From Chitinophaga pinensis (lineage in GTDB: Bacteria; Bacteroidota; Bacteroidia; Flavobacteriales; Flavobacteriaceae): a stretch of 39,908 bases of DNA. The stretch covers positions 1-39,908 of the forward strand of contig CAMCDQ010000018.1 in NCBI GenBank assembly GCA_945873505.1, read 5' to 3'. Under the pieces are notes generated by a model. That model did no database searches. It saw only the letters and a program-made list of their open reading frames with translations, and was not told the origin of the DNA. Position 1 is the first letter of the stretch. Every line of letters starts with the position of its first letter. Below, piece after piece: positions 8,977 to 17,852 of this stretch. The translations under genes were made by a program, and so were the position numbers.

Positions 8977-10291
8977 TAATAATTTTTCTTTTAACTCTCA
9001 ATAATAAAAATATACCAACAACAAAAAACAACCCTAAAAACACTATTGAAAATCTTGGACTTCCTGTTACTTGGTCAATAATTCCATAAAGACACATTCC
9101 AATTACAATTCCAATTTTTTCTGAAACATCGTAAAAACTAAAAAAAGAAGCTGTATCATCTGTTTCTGGTAACATTTTAGAATACGTAGAACGGGAAAGC
9201 GCTTGAATTCCTCCCATTACTAGACCAACAAAACCGGCCGTTAAATAAAACTCTTTGGGAGTTTCTACAAAAAATGCAAATATACATAGAACCGCCCACA
9301 CGCAATTTAAGAATATTAAAGTGGTAATGTTTCCTAACTTTTCTGAAGCTTTTGAAGTTAAATTAGCACCCAAAATAGCTACCAATTGAATAACTAAAAT
9401 ACTGATTATTAATCCTGTAGTTTTTTCACTGTCAGATTTCCAAGAAATTTCTTGTTCTCCAAAGTAAACTGCAATAATCATAACCGTTTGAACCGCCATT
9501 CCATAAATGAAGAAACTAGCCAAAAATCGCTTTAATAGTACGTTGTGTTCTAACAAATTCCAAACTTTTTTAAGTTCGTGAAATCCATTAAAAACTACTG
9601 CTTTTGTAACTTTATGACCTTTATTTCCTTTCGGCAAATAGTAGTAGGTATACTGGCTGAAACCAATCCACCAAATACCAACCATCACAAACGAATAACG
9701 CATTGCTTTCATACTTGCTTCACCCGAAGTTCCAGTTATTCCAAAAAACTCTGGTTTCATAACCATTGCTAGATTAACTAGTAGTAATAATACGCTACCA
9801 ATATATCCCATTGAAAATCCTTTGGCACTAATTTTATCTTGTTGATCTGGAAATGCAATATCAGGCAAATAAGAATTGTAAAAAACCAAACTTCCCCAAA
9901 AACCTACCAATCCAAAAAAGTACGCAATTAAGCTATAATAAATGTGTTCCAACGAAAACCAATACATTGCAATACACGAAAGTGCACCCAAATAGCAGAA
10001 GAATTTCATAAAGTTCTTTTTATTTCCAGCATAATCGGCGATACCGGATAACAATGGCGAAATAAACGCAACCAATAGAAATGCGGCTGCAGTTACAAAA
10101 CTAATTAACGCCGTGCTTTTGAGAGTTGTTCCAAATACATCAATATAGGAAACGCCTCTAATTTTGAATAATGCGCCATAAAAAATAGGGAAAATTGCGG
10201 ATGCAATTACCAAGCTGTAAACGGAATTTGCCCAATCATAGAAAGCCCAAGCATTCAGTAATTTCGAATTTCCTTTTTCAAGATTTGCCAT
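8966..10291 (-). CDS. MFS transporter of the UMF1 / Atg22-like family
   Basis: This 441-residue inner-membrane protein has about 12 transmembrane segments. It opens with LLNAWAFYDWANSVYSLVI, the hallmark of the Atg22-like / UMF1 family; the FYDWANS motif is diagnostic. It also has GIADYAGNKKNFMKFF near residue 85 and GLVMGGIQALSRSTYSKMLPE near residue 360, both typical of the family. In fungi Atg22 exports amino acids from the vacuole; the bacterial substrate is not established. The gene lies between an M48 protease and a lipoprotein gene, with gaps of 58 and 38 bp, and shows no clear operon partner. A TACCTTCG word (10336-10343, minus) is one mismatch from the -7 consensus. Confidence 0.85.
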   Translation of the reverse strand: MANLEKGNSKLLNAWAFYDWANSVYSLVIASAIFPIFYGALFKIRGVSYIDVFGTTLKSTALISFVTAAAFLLVAFISPLLSGIADYAGNKKNFMKFFCYLGALSCIAMYWFSLEHIYYSLIAYFFGLVGFWGSLVFYNSYLPDIAFPDQQDKISAKGFSMGYIGSVLLLLVNLAMVMKPEFFGITGTSGEASMKAMRYSFVMVGIWWIGFSQYTYYYLPKGNKGHKVTKAVVFNGFHELKKVWNLLEHNVLLKRFLASFFIYGMAVQTVMIIAVYFGEQEISWKSDSEKTTGLIISILVIQLVAILGANLTSKASEKLGNITTLIFLNCVWAVLCIFAFFVETPKEFYLTAGFVGLVMGGIQALSRSTYSKMLPETDDTASFFSFYDVSEKIGIVIGMCLYGIIDQVTGSPRFSIVFLGLFFVVGIFLLLRVKRKIIIAI

Positions 10292-10349
10292 AAATAATCA
10301 GTAAGTTTTAGATAAAAAAGTCTTTAAGACAGCACCGAAGGTAGTATTT

Positions 10350-11165
10350 TTATTTAAAAATAACACCAAATTTGGCTGCTTCAATTTTAGCTTCTGGGAT
10401 TAAACTTCTCAATTTTGCTATTCTATTAGCATCAGATGGGTGAGTGCTTAAAAATTCTGGTTGTTTTTTACCTCCTGAATTTGCAGACATTCTTTCCCAA
10501 AATGCGACCGCTGTAGTTGGATCATAACCTGCAATTGCCATTAGAATTAAACCTATTTTGTCGCCTTCGCTTTCGTGACTTCGGCTAAAAGGCAACATCG
10601 CACCATATTGCGTAATTCCACCGTAAGCACTCAACCAAATTTGTTTTTCTTGATTGCTTTTAGAATCTATAGCAATTCCTACAACTCCTGCTCCTGCTTG
10701 TTGCAATATACCCGCACTCATTCGTTGCGCTCCATGATTTGCCAATGCGTGCGCTACTTCGTGACCCATTACGGTTGCCATTCCGGCGTCGTCTTTACAA
10801 ATTGGCAAAATGGCAGAATAAAATACTATTTTTCCTCCTGGCAAACACCAAGCATTCACTTCTTTACTTTCAACCAATTTATATTCCCAAGAATAATCCT
10901 TTAAATAGTCTTTAAATCCATTGGCGTTCAAATATTTTTCGGCTGCCACTTTAATTTTCATACCAACGGCTTCAACACGTTTTGCATCGGTAGTTCCAAC
11001 AACCACTTTATTGTCTTTCAAAAAACTACCGTATTGCTGGAAAGAGGTTGCAAACAACTCGCTATTGGGAACAAAATTCAAGGTGTTTTTACCTGTAAAT
11101 GGATTTTTGGCACAAGAATTAAGAATAGAAATAGCTGTAATAAATAAGATCAAGTGCTTCTTCAT
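10350..11165 (-). CDS. M48-family zinc metalloprotease lipoprotein
   Basis: This 271-residue periplasmic lipoprotein protease is related to the BepA/LoiP-type M48 family. The signal peptide ends at Cys18 (SILNSC-AKNPFTGK), and the NPFTGK segment after it is typical of these Bacteroidota proteins. The zinc site is HEVAH (135-139, catalytic Glu136), and the third ligand is probably Glu200 in SHESEGDKIG. The position after Glu200 is Gly where family members often have Ala. The conserved C-terminal STHPSDANRI motif is present. Such proteases take part in outer-membrane protein quality control; the substrate here is unknown. The protein has no C-terminal TPR domain. A perfect TATATTTG -7 word precedes it. 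Confidence 0.9.
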   Translation of the reverse strand: MKKHLILFITAISILNSCAKNPFTGKNTLNFVPNSELFATSFQQYGSFLKDNKVVVGTTDAKRVEAVGMKIKVAAEKYLNANGFKDYLKDYSWEYKLVESKEVNAWCLPGGKIVFYSAILPICKDDAGMATVMGHEVAHALANHGAQRMSAGILQQAGAGVVGIAIDSKSNQEKQIWLSAYGGITQYGAMLPFSRSHESEGDKIGLILMAIAGYDPTTAVAFWERMSANSGGKKQPEFLSTHPSDANRIAKLRSLIPEAKIEAAKFGVIFK

Positions 11166-11199
11166 AAAAATTTAATTTTAATTTTGAATGCTAAAGTTA

Positions 11200-11207
11200 C
11201 AAATATA
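11200..11207 (-). promoter_or_regulatory. Putative -7 element (TATATTTG) for the M48 protease gene
   Basis: It is a perfect TAnnTTTG match on the minus strand, 35 bp upstream of the start codon at 11165. No clear TTG is seen at 17-23 nt. The rest of the 194-bp divergent gap (11166-11359) is AT-rich with no other recognisable site. Confidence 0.45.
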
Positions 11208-11359
11208 TCTCTTTATTTTAATGCTATAACATAAAAATACATGAGTATTTTTTACTTTAATTTGTTAACTATTTTATGATTAATTTAATATATGTAAAAT
11301 GCTAAAGGAAAAATAATATCCTAAATTGCATCAATAAAAATTCATCTAAATTAATTCCA

Positions 11360-12214
11360 TTGAATTCAAATAAAAAGCAACATTTGAAAGTTCCGAAAGT
11401 CATTATTTATATTGGAAAAATACTTCAATTTTTTTCTGTAAAACTGACAATATTTTATTTAGCACGGCTATTTACAAAGCCAATAAAACACAAATTTCCA
11501 AAGAGAGAATTGGAAATGGACAAAAAAAGTATTCAAAATAAACTTTATATTCCAAGCATAAACAAAGAAATTGTAGTCTACCATTATGGCAAAAATGACA
11601 AAAAAATATTACTCGTCCACGGTTGGTCAGGACGCGGAACTCAATTGGTGAAATTCGCAGATGCATTTGTAAATAAAGGGTTTTCAACAATAAGCTTTGA
11701 TGCTCCAGCACACGGAAAATCATCTGGGAATTCAACGATAATGACGGAATTTATTGCTTCCATATTAGAAATTGATAAGAAATTTGGACCATTTGAAGCT
11801 GCTGTGGGACATTCATTAGGAGGAATGGTTTTGCTTAATTCAATAAAAAAAGGATTGGAAATTAATCGATTAACTATCATTGGAAGTGGTGATAAGGTGA
11901 AAGATATTTTAGTTGCTTTTGTAGATAAATTAGAACTTAAATCTGAATTTAGCTCACATTTGCAGCAGCATTTCGAAAATAAATATAAGGAACCAATGGA
12001 AAACTATTCAGCTTTTCTTGCTGCGAAAGAAATTAAAATTCCAGTTCTTGTTATTCATGATGAAAACGATTATGAAGTTCCCATTGAAGCTTCAATACAC
12101 ATTTACGATCATTTAAAAAACGGAGAATTATTAATCACACAGCATTTAGGACACCGAAAAATCTTGGGTAATTCTTTTGTGATTGAAAAAACGATAGAAT
12201 TTATCACCACTTAA
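11360..12214 (+). CDS. Alpha/beta hydrolase (uncharacterised)
   Basis: This is a 284-residue serine hydrolase of the alpha/beta fold. Visible elements are LLVHGWSGRG (oxyanion loop, 85-94), FDAPAHGKS (113-121), the nucleophile elbow GHSLGG (150-155, Ser152), a late acid in VIHDENDYEVP and the catalytic His in QHLGHRKIL. Residues 1-50 form a basic, partly hydrophobic N-terminal extension (KVIIYIGKILQFFSVKL) that may contact the membrane. The frame has no ATG before residue 53, so I use TTG 11360; the alternative ATG 11516 would give 232 residues and lose the extension. It is followed after 10 bp by msrB, so it probably heads an operon with the two msrB genes. The substrate is unknown. Confidence 0.75.
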   Translation: MNSNKKQHLKVPKVIIYIGKILQFFSVKLTIFYLARLFTKPIKHKFPKRELEMDKKSIQNKLYIPSINKEIVVYHYGKNDKKILLVHGWSGRGTQLVKFADAFVNKGFSTISFDAPAHGKSSGNSTIMTEFIASILEIDKKFGPFEAAVGHSLGGMVLLNSIKKGLEINRLTIIGSGDKVKDILVAFVDKLELKSEFSSHLQQHFENKYKEPMENYSAFLAAKEIKIPVLVIHDENDYEVPIEASIHIYDHLKNGELLITQHLGHRKILGNSFVIEKTIEFITT

Positions 12215-12224
12215 TTACTGCATT

Positions 12225-12695
12225 ATGAAAAACTATTTAGTATTACTACTTTGCGTTTCACAATTTTCCTGTCAAGCACAAGAAAAAAAGAAAAAAGAAC
12301 CACTTGAAATTCAAAAATCAGAAGCCCAGTGGAAAAAAGAATTAACACCAGAGCAATTTGAAGTACTACGAGAAAAAGGAACTGAACGTCCCTTCTCAGG
12401 AAAATATGTAAACACCTTCGAAAAAGGAAACTACGTTTGTGCCGCTTGTGGAAATTTACTTTTTAATTCCGATGCTAAATTTCATTCAGATTGTGGTTGG
12501 CCTTCCTATGATAAAGCCATAAAAGGTTCCGTTACTTACATAACTGATTCCAGTTTTGGAATGTCTCGAACTGAAGTTAATTGCGCAAAATGTGGTGGTC
12601 ACCTAGGACATGTTTTTGATGACGGACCTACCGAAACTGGACAAAGATTTTGTACTAATTCTGTATCTGTTAAATTTATACCTTCTAAAAAATGA
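12225..12695 (+). CDS. msrB: Peptide-methionine (R)-S-oxide reductase, exported (probable lipoprotein)
   Basis: This 156-residue MsrB repairs methionine-R-sulfoxide in proteins. Residues 1-16 are a signal sequence ending in SQFSC-QAQ, so the enzyme is likely periplasmic and possibly lipid-anchored. The MsrB domain (~33-153) shows zinc-binding CAAC and CAKC pairs, CGWPSYD, GGHLGHVFDDGP and the catalytic Cys in QRFCTNS. It overlaps the next gene by 4 bp (ATGA at 12692-12695), which indicates translational coupling. The neighbour is a second MsrB about 60% identical by eye but without a signal, so the pair looks like a duplication serving two compartments. It probably shares a transcript with the upstream hydrolase. 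Confidence 0.93.
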   Translation: MKNYLVLLLCVSQFSCQAQEKKKKEPLEIQKSEAQWKKELTPEQFEVLREKGTERPFSGKYVNTFEKGNYVCAACGNLLFNSDAKFHSDCGWPSYDKAIKGSVTYITDSSFGMSRTEVNCAKCGGHLGHVFDDGPTETGQRFCTNSVSVKFIPSKK

Positions 12696-13081
12696 GTCCT
12701 TCAATAGAAAAATCGGAACAAGAGTGGAAAGACCAATTGGGTTTAGAACGCTATAAAATCCTTCGTCAAAAAGGAACGGAATTTCCACATTCAGGAAAAT
12801 ACAATCTCTTTTTTGAAAAAGGTATTTATTGTTGTGGTGGTTGTGGCGAACCATTATTTGAAAGTGATTCTAAATTTGATGCACATTGCGGATGGCCTTC
12901 CTTTGATGAATCGATACCTGGTAAAGTAAAATACATAAAAGATGCTACACACGGAATGATTCGTACAGAAATTGTTTGTGCCAATTGTGGTGGTCATTTA
13001 GGACATGTTTTTGATGATGGCCCTACCAAAACTGGTCAACGCTATTGTGTGAATTCTTTATCTGTAGATTATAAAAAGTAA
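12692..13081 (+). CDS. msrB: Peptide-methionine (R)-S-oxide reductase, cytosolic
   Basis: This 129-residue MsrB has no signal peptide and is therefore cytosolic. The complete family set is present: CGGC and CANC zinc pairs, CGWPSFD, GGHLGHVFDDGP and the catalytic Cys in QRYCVNS. It starts inside the stop codon of the exported MsrB (ATGA overlap). The Cys before GWPSF, which could act as the resolving cysteine, is kept in both copies. No clear terminator follows. The 155-bp gap to the serine ammonia-lyase gene is AT-rich and carries a -7 promoter word. Confidence 0.94.
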   Translation: MSPSIEKSEQEWKDQLGLERYKILRQKGTEFPHSGKYNLFFEKGIYCCGGCGEPLFESDSKFDAHCGWPSFDESIPGKVKYIKDATHGMIRTEIVCANCGGHLGHVFDDGPTKTGQRYCVNSLSVDYKK

Positions 13082-13206
13082 TACAAAAACAGTCAAGCAA
13101 GTTGTTTCTAATTTGAATAAAATGTGAATTTAAACAAAATAAACCTATCTTTACTATCAAATTCATAATTTTTAGCAGATAAATCTATTATATCATAACA
13201 TTAATT

Positions 13207-13214
13207 TATATTTG
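13207..13214 (+). promoter_or_regulatory. Putative -7 element (TATATTTG) for serine ammonia-lyase
   Basis: It is a perfect match to TAnnTTTG, 22 bp upstream of ATG 13237. No TTG is present at the ideal -33 distance. Confidence 0.45.
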
Positions 13215-13236
13215 TTGCAATAAATTTGACAAAAAT

Positions 13237-14664
13237 ATGGAAGAATGTATCTCTGTTTTCGATATGCTAAAAATCGGTGTTGGTCCTTCGAGTTCACACA
13301 CATTAGGCCCTTGGCGAGCAGCAGAGCGTTTTCTTGGGGAATTGCGAAGTAATACTATTTTGCAAAAAACCACCCGAATTAAAGTTGATTTATACGGTTC
13401 CCTTTCCTTAACCGGCAAAGGACACGCCACAGATTTCGCACTTATGCTTGGTTTGAACGGTCAAGATCCTGAATATATTCCCATCGAAAATATATCTAAA
13501 ATTATAAAATCAATTGAAGATAAAAACGAGATTCTTTTAGGCAACGAAATGCCAATACCATTCTATTTTCTTCAAGACATTGTTTTTAATAAAAATTTTC
13601 TTCCTTTTCATTCAAATGGCATGAAATTTACGGCTTTCGCCAATGATGATTCGGAATATTCATCAACATTTTACTCTATTGGAGGTGGATTTGTCGTGAA
13701 AGAAGAGCGTGAAAATGCGAAACAAAAACTAAAAATAAAATGTGCTTTTCCTTTTCAAATATCAAACGCATCGGAACTTTTAGACTATTGTACCACAGAA
13801 AACAAAAAGGTTTCAGAAATTGTTTATGAAAATGAAAAATCGATGCGCACCGAAGAAACCATCAACCATGAATTGATGCGGATTTGGAATACAATGTTAG
13901 AATGCATGTATATCGGTTGTCACTCTGAAGGAATTCTTCCAGGAGGATTAAATGTAAGAAGAAGAGCTTTTGATATGCATCAAAATTTAATTGGTTTAGC
14001 CAATTATAATTCACCTCAAAATTGGCTTGAAGAAATCAGAAAAACAGAAGTAAAATTCCGTCAAATTTTAAAATGGGTAAGTTGTTTTGCCCTTGCGGTA
14101 AATGAAGTAAATGCTGCTTTAGGACGAGTCGTTACAGCACCGACCAATGGAAGTGCGGGCGTTATTCCTGCCGTTTTAATGTATTATTTAGTCATTGAAA
14201 ATCATAATGCAGGCGAAAAAGAAATCAAACAATTTTTGATGGTTGCAGGAGAAATAGGAAGTGTTTTCAAAAAGGGATCTACTATTTCTGCAGCAATGGG
14301 TGGTTGTCAAGCTGAAATTGGCGTCTCATCATCTATGGCTGCTGCGGCATTGTGCGAATTAATGGGTGGAACTCCAGAACAAGTTTTAATGGCTGCCGAA
14401 ATAGCTATGGAGCATCATTTGGGAATGACTTGTGATCCTGTGGGTGGTTTAGTTCAAATTCCTTGTATTGAAAGAAATACAATGGGAGCTATAAAAGCTA
14501 TAAATGCAGCCGAATTAGCATTAGAAACAAATCCTAAAAATGCAAAAGTTCCCTTGGATAAAGTGATTGATACCATGTGGCAAACAGCAAAAGATATGAA
14601 TAATAAATACAAAGAAACTTCAGAAGGTGGATTGGCAATTGCAGTGAATATGTCTGATTGTTAG
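13237..14664 (+). CDS. sdaA: L-serine ammonia-lyase (single-chain, iron-sulfur type)
   Basis: This 475-residue cytosolic enzyme deaminates L-serine to pyruvate and ammonia, using an oxygen-sensitive [4Fe-4S] cluster. The N-terminal beta domain (1-~160) contains [18 protein letters not shown]; the alpha domain (~190-475) contains [14 protein letters not shown]. The likely cluster cysteines sit in [19 protein letters not shown] and QIPCIERN. The length fits the single-polypeptide type, not the split alpha/beta form. It stands alone, with msrB upstream and panB 205 bp downstream. That downstream gap carries short tandem repeats and no visible terminator. Confidence 0.95.
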   Translation: MEECISVFDMLKIGVGPSSSHTLGPWRAAERFLGELRSNTILQKTTRIKVDLYGSLSLTGKGHATDFALMLGLNGQDPEYIPIENISKIIKSIEDKNEILLGNEMPIPFYFLQDIVFNKNFLPFHSNGMKFTAFANDDSEYSSTFYSIGGGFVVKEERENAKQKLKIKCAFPFQISNASELLDYCTTENKKVSEIVYENEKSMRTEETINHELMRIWNTMLECMYIGCHSEGILPGGLNVRRRAFDMHQNLIGLANYNSPQNWLEEIRKTEVKFRQILKWVSCFALAVNEVNAALGRVVTAPTNGSAGVIPAVLMYYLVIENHNAGEKEIKQFLMVAGEIGSVFKKGSTISAAMGGCQAEIGVSSSMAAAALCELMGGTPEQVLMAAEIAMEHHLGMTCDPVGGLVQIPCIERNTMGAIKAINAAELALETNPKNAKVPLDKVIDTMWQTAKDMNNKYKETSEGGLAIAVNMSDC

Positions 14665-14665
14665 G

Positions 14666-14784
14666 GAAGTTTAAAGTTTAATCGGTGAATTGCTAAAATT
14701 TTTTTCGACTAATTTAAATATAAACACAGATTTCACAAATTTACACTGTTTAAAATCTGAAATCTGAAATCAAAAATCTAAAAT
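14666..14784. repeat. Cluster of short tandem repeats in the sdaA-panB gap (7-nt and 9-nt periods)
   Basis: Three different micro-arrays fill most of this 205-bp gap. At 14666-14681 there are two heptads AAGTTTA; the 13-mer GTTTAAAGTTTAA (14669-14681) recurs at 28102-28114. At 14725-14751 there are three 9-nt units close to CACAGATTT. At 14757-14784 there are four heptads of consensus CTNAAAT, the first two identical. None is coding, and the function is unknown. Confidence 0.7.
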
Positions 14785-14825
14785 AAACCTCAACATAAAT
14801 ATCTATTTAATCAAACAAATTTGAT

Positions 14826-14833
14826 TATTTTTG
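14826..14833 (+). promoter_or_regulatory. Putative -7 element (TATTTTTG) for panB
   Basis: It is a perfect TAnnTTTG match 36 bp upstream of ATG 14870. A good TTG -33 box is not visible. Confidence 0.45.
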
Positions 14834-14869
14834 CGAAAATTATTTACATAAACTATAATTAAAATCATA

Positions 14870-15688
14870 ATGTCAGTAGCTAAAAAGGATTATAAAAGAA
14901 TAACTACCAAGTCACTTATTGAGATGAAAGCCAATGGCGAGAAAATTTCAATGCTTACAGCTTATGATTATTCCATGGCAAAAATTGTAGATACTGCTGG
15001 AATTGACGTAATTCTTGTTGGAGATTCTGCTTCCAATGTAATGGCGGGACACGAAACGACATTGCCAATTACATTAGACCAAATGATTTATCACGCATCT
15101 GGAGTTGTTCGCGCCATCGAAAGAGCATTGGTTGTGGTAGATTTACCTTTTGGAAGCTACCAATCAGACCCAAAAGAAGCCTTACGTTCTTCAATTAGAA
15201 TAATGAAAGAAAGTGGTGGACATGCCGTGAAATTAGAAGGAGGCAGCGAAATTAAAGATTCAATAAAGAAAATATTAAATGCCGGAATTCCTGTAATGGG
15301 ACATTTGGGCTTGACACCGCAATCGATATACAAATTTGGAAGTTACACCGTTCGTGCCAAAGAAGAAGAGGAAGCTGAAAAGTTAATGCAAGACGCTAAA
15401 ATGCTTGAGAAAATTGGATGCTTTGCTTTGGTATTAGAAAAAATTCCAGCACATTTAGCAGCAAAAGTAGCACAAAGTATTTCAATTCCTGTTATTGGAA
15501 TTGGTGCTGGTAGTAACGTTGACGGACAAGTCCTAGTAATTCACGATATGTTGGGTATGAATAATGAATTTAGTCCTAGATTTTTAAGACGGTATTTGAA
15601 TTTATATGAGCAAATGACTTCTGCAATTAGTCAATATGTGAAAGATGTGAAATCGAATGATTTTCCTAATGTGAATGAGCAATATTAA
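14870..15688 (+). CDS. panB: 3-methyl-2-oxobutanoate hydroxymethyltransferase
   Basis: This 272-residue cytosolic enzyme transfers a hydroxymethyl group from 5,10-methylene-THF to alpha-ketoisovalerate, giving ketopantoate, the first committed step to pantothenate and CoA. It is a TIM-barrel of normal family length. Visible motifs are [32 protein letters not shown] (with the metal-binding Asp), [24 protein letters not shown] and [16 protein letters not shown]. The family usually has VDGQILV at this last site. Other pantothenate genes are not nearby. A 27-nt GC-rich repeat starts at the last base of its stop codon and fills most of the gap to the next gene. Confidence 0.96.
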   Translation: MSVAKKDYKRITTKSLIEMKANGEKISMLTAYDYSMAKIVDTAGIDVILVGDSASNVMAGHETTLPITLDQMIYHASGVVRAIERALVVVDLPFGSYQSDPKEALRSSIRIMKESGGHAVKLEGGSEIKDSIKKILNAGIPVMGHLGLTPQSIYKFGSYTVRAKEEEEAEKLMQDAKMLEKIGCFALVLEKIPAHLAAKVAQSISIPVIGIGAGSNVDGQVLVIHDMLGMNNEFSPRFLRRYLNLYEQMTSAISQYVKDVKSNDFPNVNEQY

Positions 15689-15714
15689 GGCCCCCTAACC
15701 CCCAAAGGGAGAAT
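15688..15714 (+). repeat. 27-nt GC-rich dispersed repeat, copy 1 (intergenic)
   Basis: The element contains CCCCCTAACCCCC followed by AAAGGGAGAAT. It is very GC-rich in an AT-rich neighbourhood. It matches 25 of 27 positions of an inverted copy at 31559-31585 inside the uvrD-type gene. The C and G tracts can fold into a short hairpin. It lies directly between the panB stop and the next start. Confidence 0.85.
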
Positions 15715-15718
15715 TAAA

Positions 15719-16408
15719 ATGAAAATAATTTCAGATAAAAACAACCTGCAAGTACTTCACGAAGACAATCATCTAATTTTGGTTAATAAGCGTGTTGGAG
15801 ATATTGTTCAAGGTGACAAAACAGGCGACAAACCCTTGTCGGATGTCGTAAAAGAATACATAAAAGACAAATACAACAAGCCTGGAGAAGTTTTTTTAGG
15901 CGTCGTTCATCGATTGGACAGACCGACAACTGGAATTGTAGTTTTTGCAAGAACTAGTAAGGCTTTATCCCGAATGAATGAACTTTTTAGCAATCGAGAA
16001 ACTCACAAAACATATTGGGCAATTGTTAAAAACAAACCAATAAATAGTGAAGATACGTTAGTTCATTTTCTGAAAAGGAATGAAAAAAACAACACTTCAA
16101 AAGCACACCATAAAGAAGTTCCCGAAAGTAAATTGGCAAGTTTAGACTATAAAATTATTGCCACTCTTCAAAACTATTTTGCTTTAGAAATAAATCTTCA
16201 TACGGGAAGACACCATCAAATTAGAGCACAATTATCAGCTATTGGATCACCAATAAAAGGAGATTTAAAATATGGATTTGACAGAAGCAATCCCGATGGA
16301 GGTATTCACCTTCATGCTAGAAAATTAGTTTTTATGCATCCTGTTACTAAAGAAAATATAATAATTATTGCAGCCACACCAAAAGATGTTATTTGGGATG
16401 CTATTTAA
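15719..16408 (+). CDS. RluA-family RNA pseudouridine synthase
   Basis: This 229-residue enzyme isomerises specific uridines in rRNA or tRNA to pseudouridine. The catalytic motif is VHRLDRPTTGIVVFA (Asp in HRLD, around residue 67). LHTGRHHQIRAQL and the C-terminal LHARKLVFMHPVTKE are also typical of RluA/C/D. No S4 domain is present; the protein starts directly with the catalytic domain, as in the shorter RluA-like members. The target uridine cannot be inferred. It begins 30 bp after panB, across the 27-nt repeat. No promoter is visible, so read-through from panB is plausible. Confidence 0.9.
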   Translation: MKIISDKNNLQVLHEDNHLILVNKRVGDIVQGDKTGDKPLSDVVKEYIKDKYNKPGEVFLGVVHRLDRPTTGIVVFARTSKALSRMNELFSNRETHKTYWAIVKNKPINSEDTLVHFLKRNEKNNTSKAHHKEVPESKLASLDYKIIATLQNYFALEINLHTGRHHQIRAQLSAIGSPIKGDLKYGFDRSNPDGGIHLHARKLVFMHPVTKENIIIIAATPKDVIWDAI

Positions 16409-16468
16409 TTAAAAAAAAATGTAAATTTATATTTCCATAGATTCAACTAATTTTAACAAAAAAATCGA

Positions 16469-17809
16469 ATGAAAAACCTCCTCTTAATTCCGATATTCCT
16501 TTTTTCTTTGAATTCTTTTTCTCAAGATCATTTCTCAGGAATTACAACTTCTAAAAGGGTTGGAATACTTAATGTTGGAATGAATCCTTCTGAATTAGCC
16601 AGTTTAAAAAACAAATTTGAAGTACAAATGTTCTCTTCAAGCATCAATATTTCTAATAATAAAATTGGATTCAGTGATATTATTGATGGAAACAATTTAG
16701 AAAACATGATTTTTAAAGGTACTGACCCTGTGAATTTTAATATTGATACTGAATTTCTAGGACCTGGATTTGCTATCAAATTATTGAAATGGGGATTTGC
16801 GGTTACATCAAAAGGGCATATCAAAGGCAATGTTGTAGATGTAGATCCAAATCTTGGTTCAGCACTTATTAATAGCGCATTAAATTCCGTAGGAAGTTCT
16901 TCTGTAATTTCTAGTTCTACAAATCAAAGGATGAATGCTACTGCTTGGGGAGAAATTGGTTTTTCTGTTGCTCACAAAATTTATGAAACTGAAAAATATA
17001 AAATTAATGCCGGTATTACTCTTAAACTATTATTTCCTGGTGCGTATGCAAATATTGGACTTGATAAATTTCAAGGTACAATTACTGACAATGCAGGAAA
17101 TTTAGTACTTACGAATACTAGTGCGAATATGAACATTGCCTATTCAGGAAGTCTTGGAAATCAGTTTACAAACACAAGCGATTACACCAAATCAGTATTT
17201 GGAAATCTTCAAGGAATGGCAACAGATATCGGTTTTGACTATCAACTTATCAGTAGCGGAAAGAATTATAAATTAAAAATTGGCGCTGCTTTAAAAAATA
17301 TAGGAAGCATGACTTTTAAATCCGATTCAAATTATTCTACTAATTATACATTGTCAATTCAAGGCTCACAACAATTGAATTTGAATGAATTTCAAAATGA
17401 TAACGGTGTAAAAGATATTGAAAAAACTTTATTTGATAGTGGGTTTTTAAACAAAACCCCTCAAAATACAGATTTTAAAGTACAACTTCCTACAGTTTTC
17501 AACCTTTATGCAGATATCAAAATTATTCCTAAAGTAAATGTTACCCTTTTCACACAACAAAAAATTAATAGCAACAGTGGAAACGACCAAATCACTTCTC
17601 AGAATATAATTTCTGTAACTCCTAGATTTTCTGTTGGGTTCTTTGAAGCCTTTATCCCAGTTGCTATTAATGAGGTTTCTGGAACAACAGCCGGAGTCGG
17701 ATTTAGATTGGGTGGATTTTTTCTAGGTTCTAATTCTGTTCTTTCAGCAATTACAAGTGATGGAAAACAAGCCGATTTTTATACTGGATTCAGATTTGCT
17801 TTTCTATAA
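16469..17809 (+). CDS. Outer-membrane beta-barrel-like protein, DUF5723-type
   Basis: This 446-residue exported protein has a signal peptide (MKNLLLIPIFLFSLNSFS, cut near QDHFSG). The mature part consists of alternating beta-strands and Gly/Asn/Ser-rich turns and ends in an aromatic strand (TGFRFAFL) typical of outer-membrane barrels. The opening SKRVGILNVGMNPSEL and the overall pattern resemble the DUF5723 family of Bacteroidota, a family with no assigned function. It lies alone between an RNA-modifying enzyme and an aldehyde dehydrogenase, with short gaps of 60 and 43 bp. The barrel inference is moderate; the DUF assignment is from memory of the family. Confidence 0.7.
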   Translation: MKNLLLIPIFLFSLNSFSQDHFSGITTSKRVGILNVGMNPSELASLKNKFEVQMFSSSINISNNKIGFSDIIDGNNLENMIFKGTDPVNFNIDTEFLGPGFAIKLLKWGFAVTSKGHIKGNVVDVDPNLGSALINSALNSVGSSSVISSSTNQRMNATAWGEIGFSVAHKIYETEKYKINAGITLKLLFPGAYANIGLDKFQGTITDNAGNLVLTNTSANMNIAYSGSLGNQFTNTSDYTKSVFGNLQGMATDIGFDYQLISSGKNYKLKIGAALKNIGSMTFKSDSNYSTNYTLSIQGSQQLNLNEFQNDNGVKDIEKTLFDSGFLNKTPQNTDFKVQLPTVFNLYADIKIIPKVNVTLFTQQKINSNSGNDQITSQNIISVTPRFSVGFFEAFIPVAINEVSGTTAGVGFRLGGFFLGSNSVLSAITSDGKQADFYTGFRFAFL

Positions 17810-17852
17810 TTACCTAAATTTATACTAATTTTTTACCTCTAATTATTAAATT

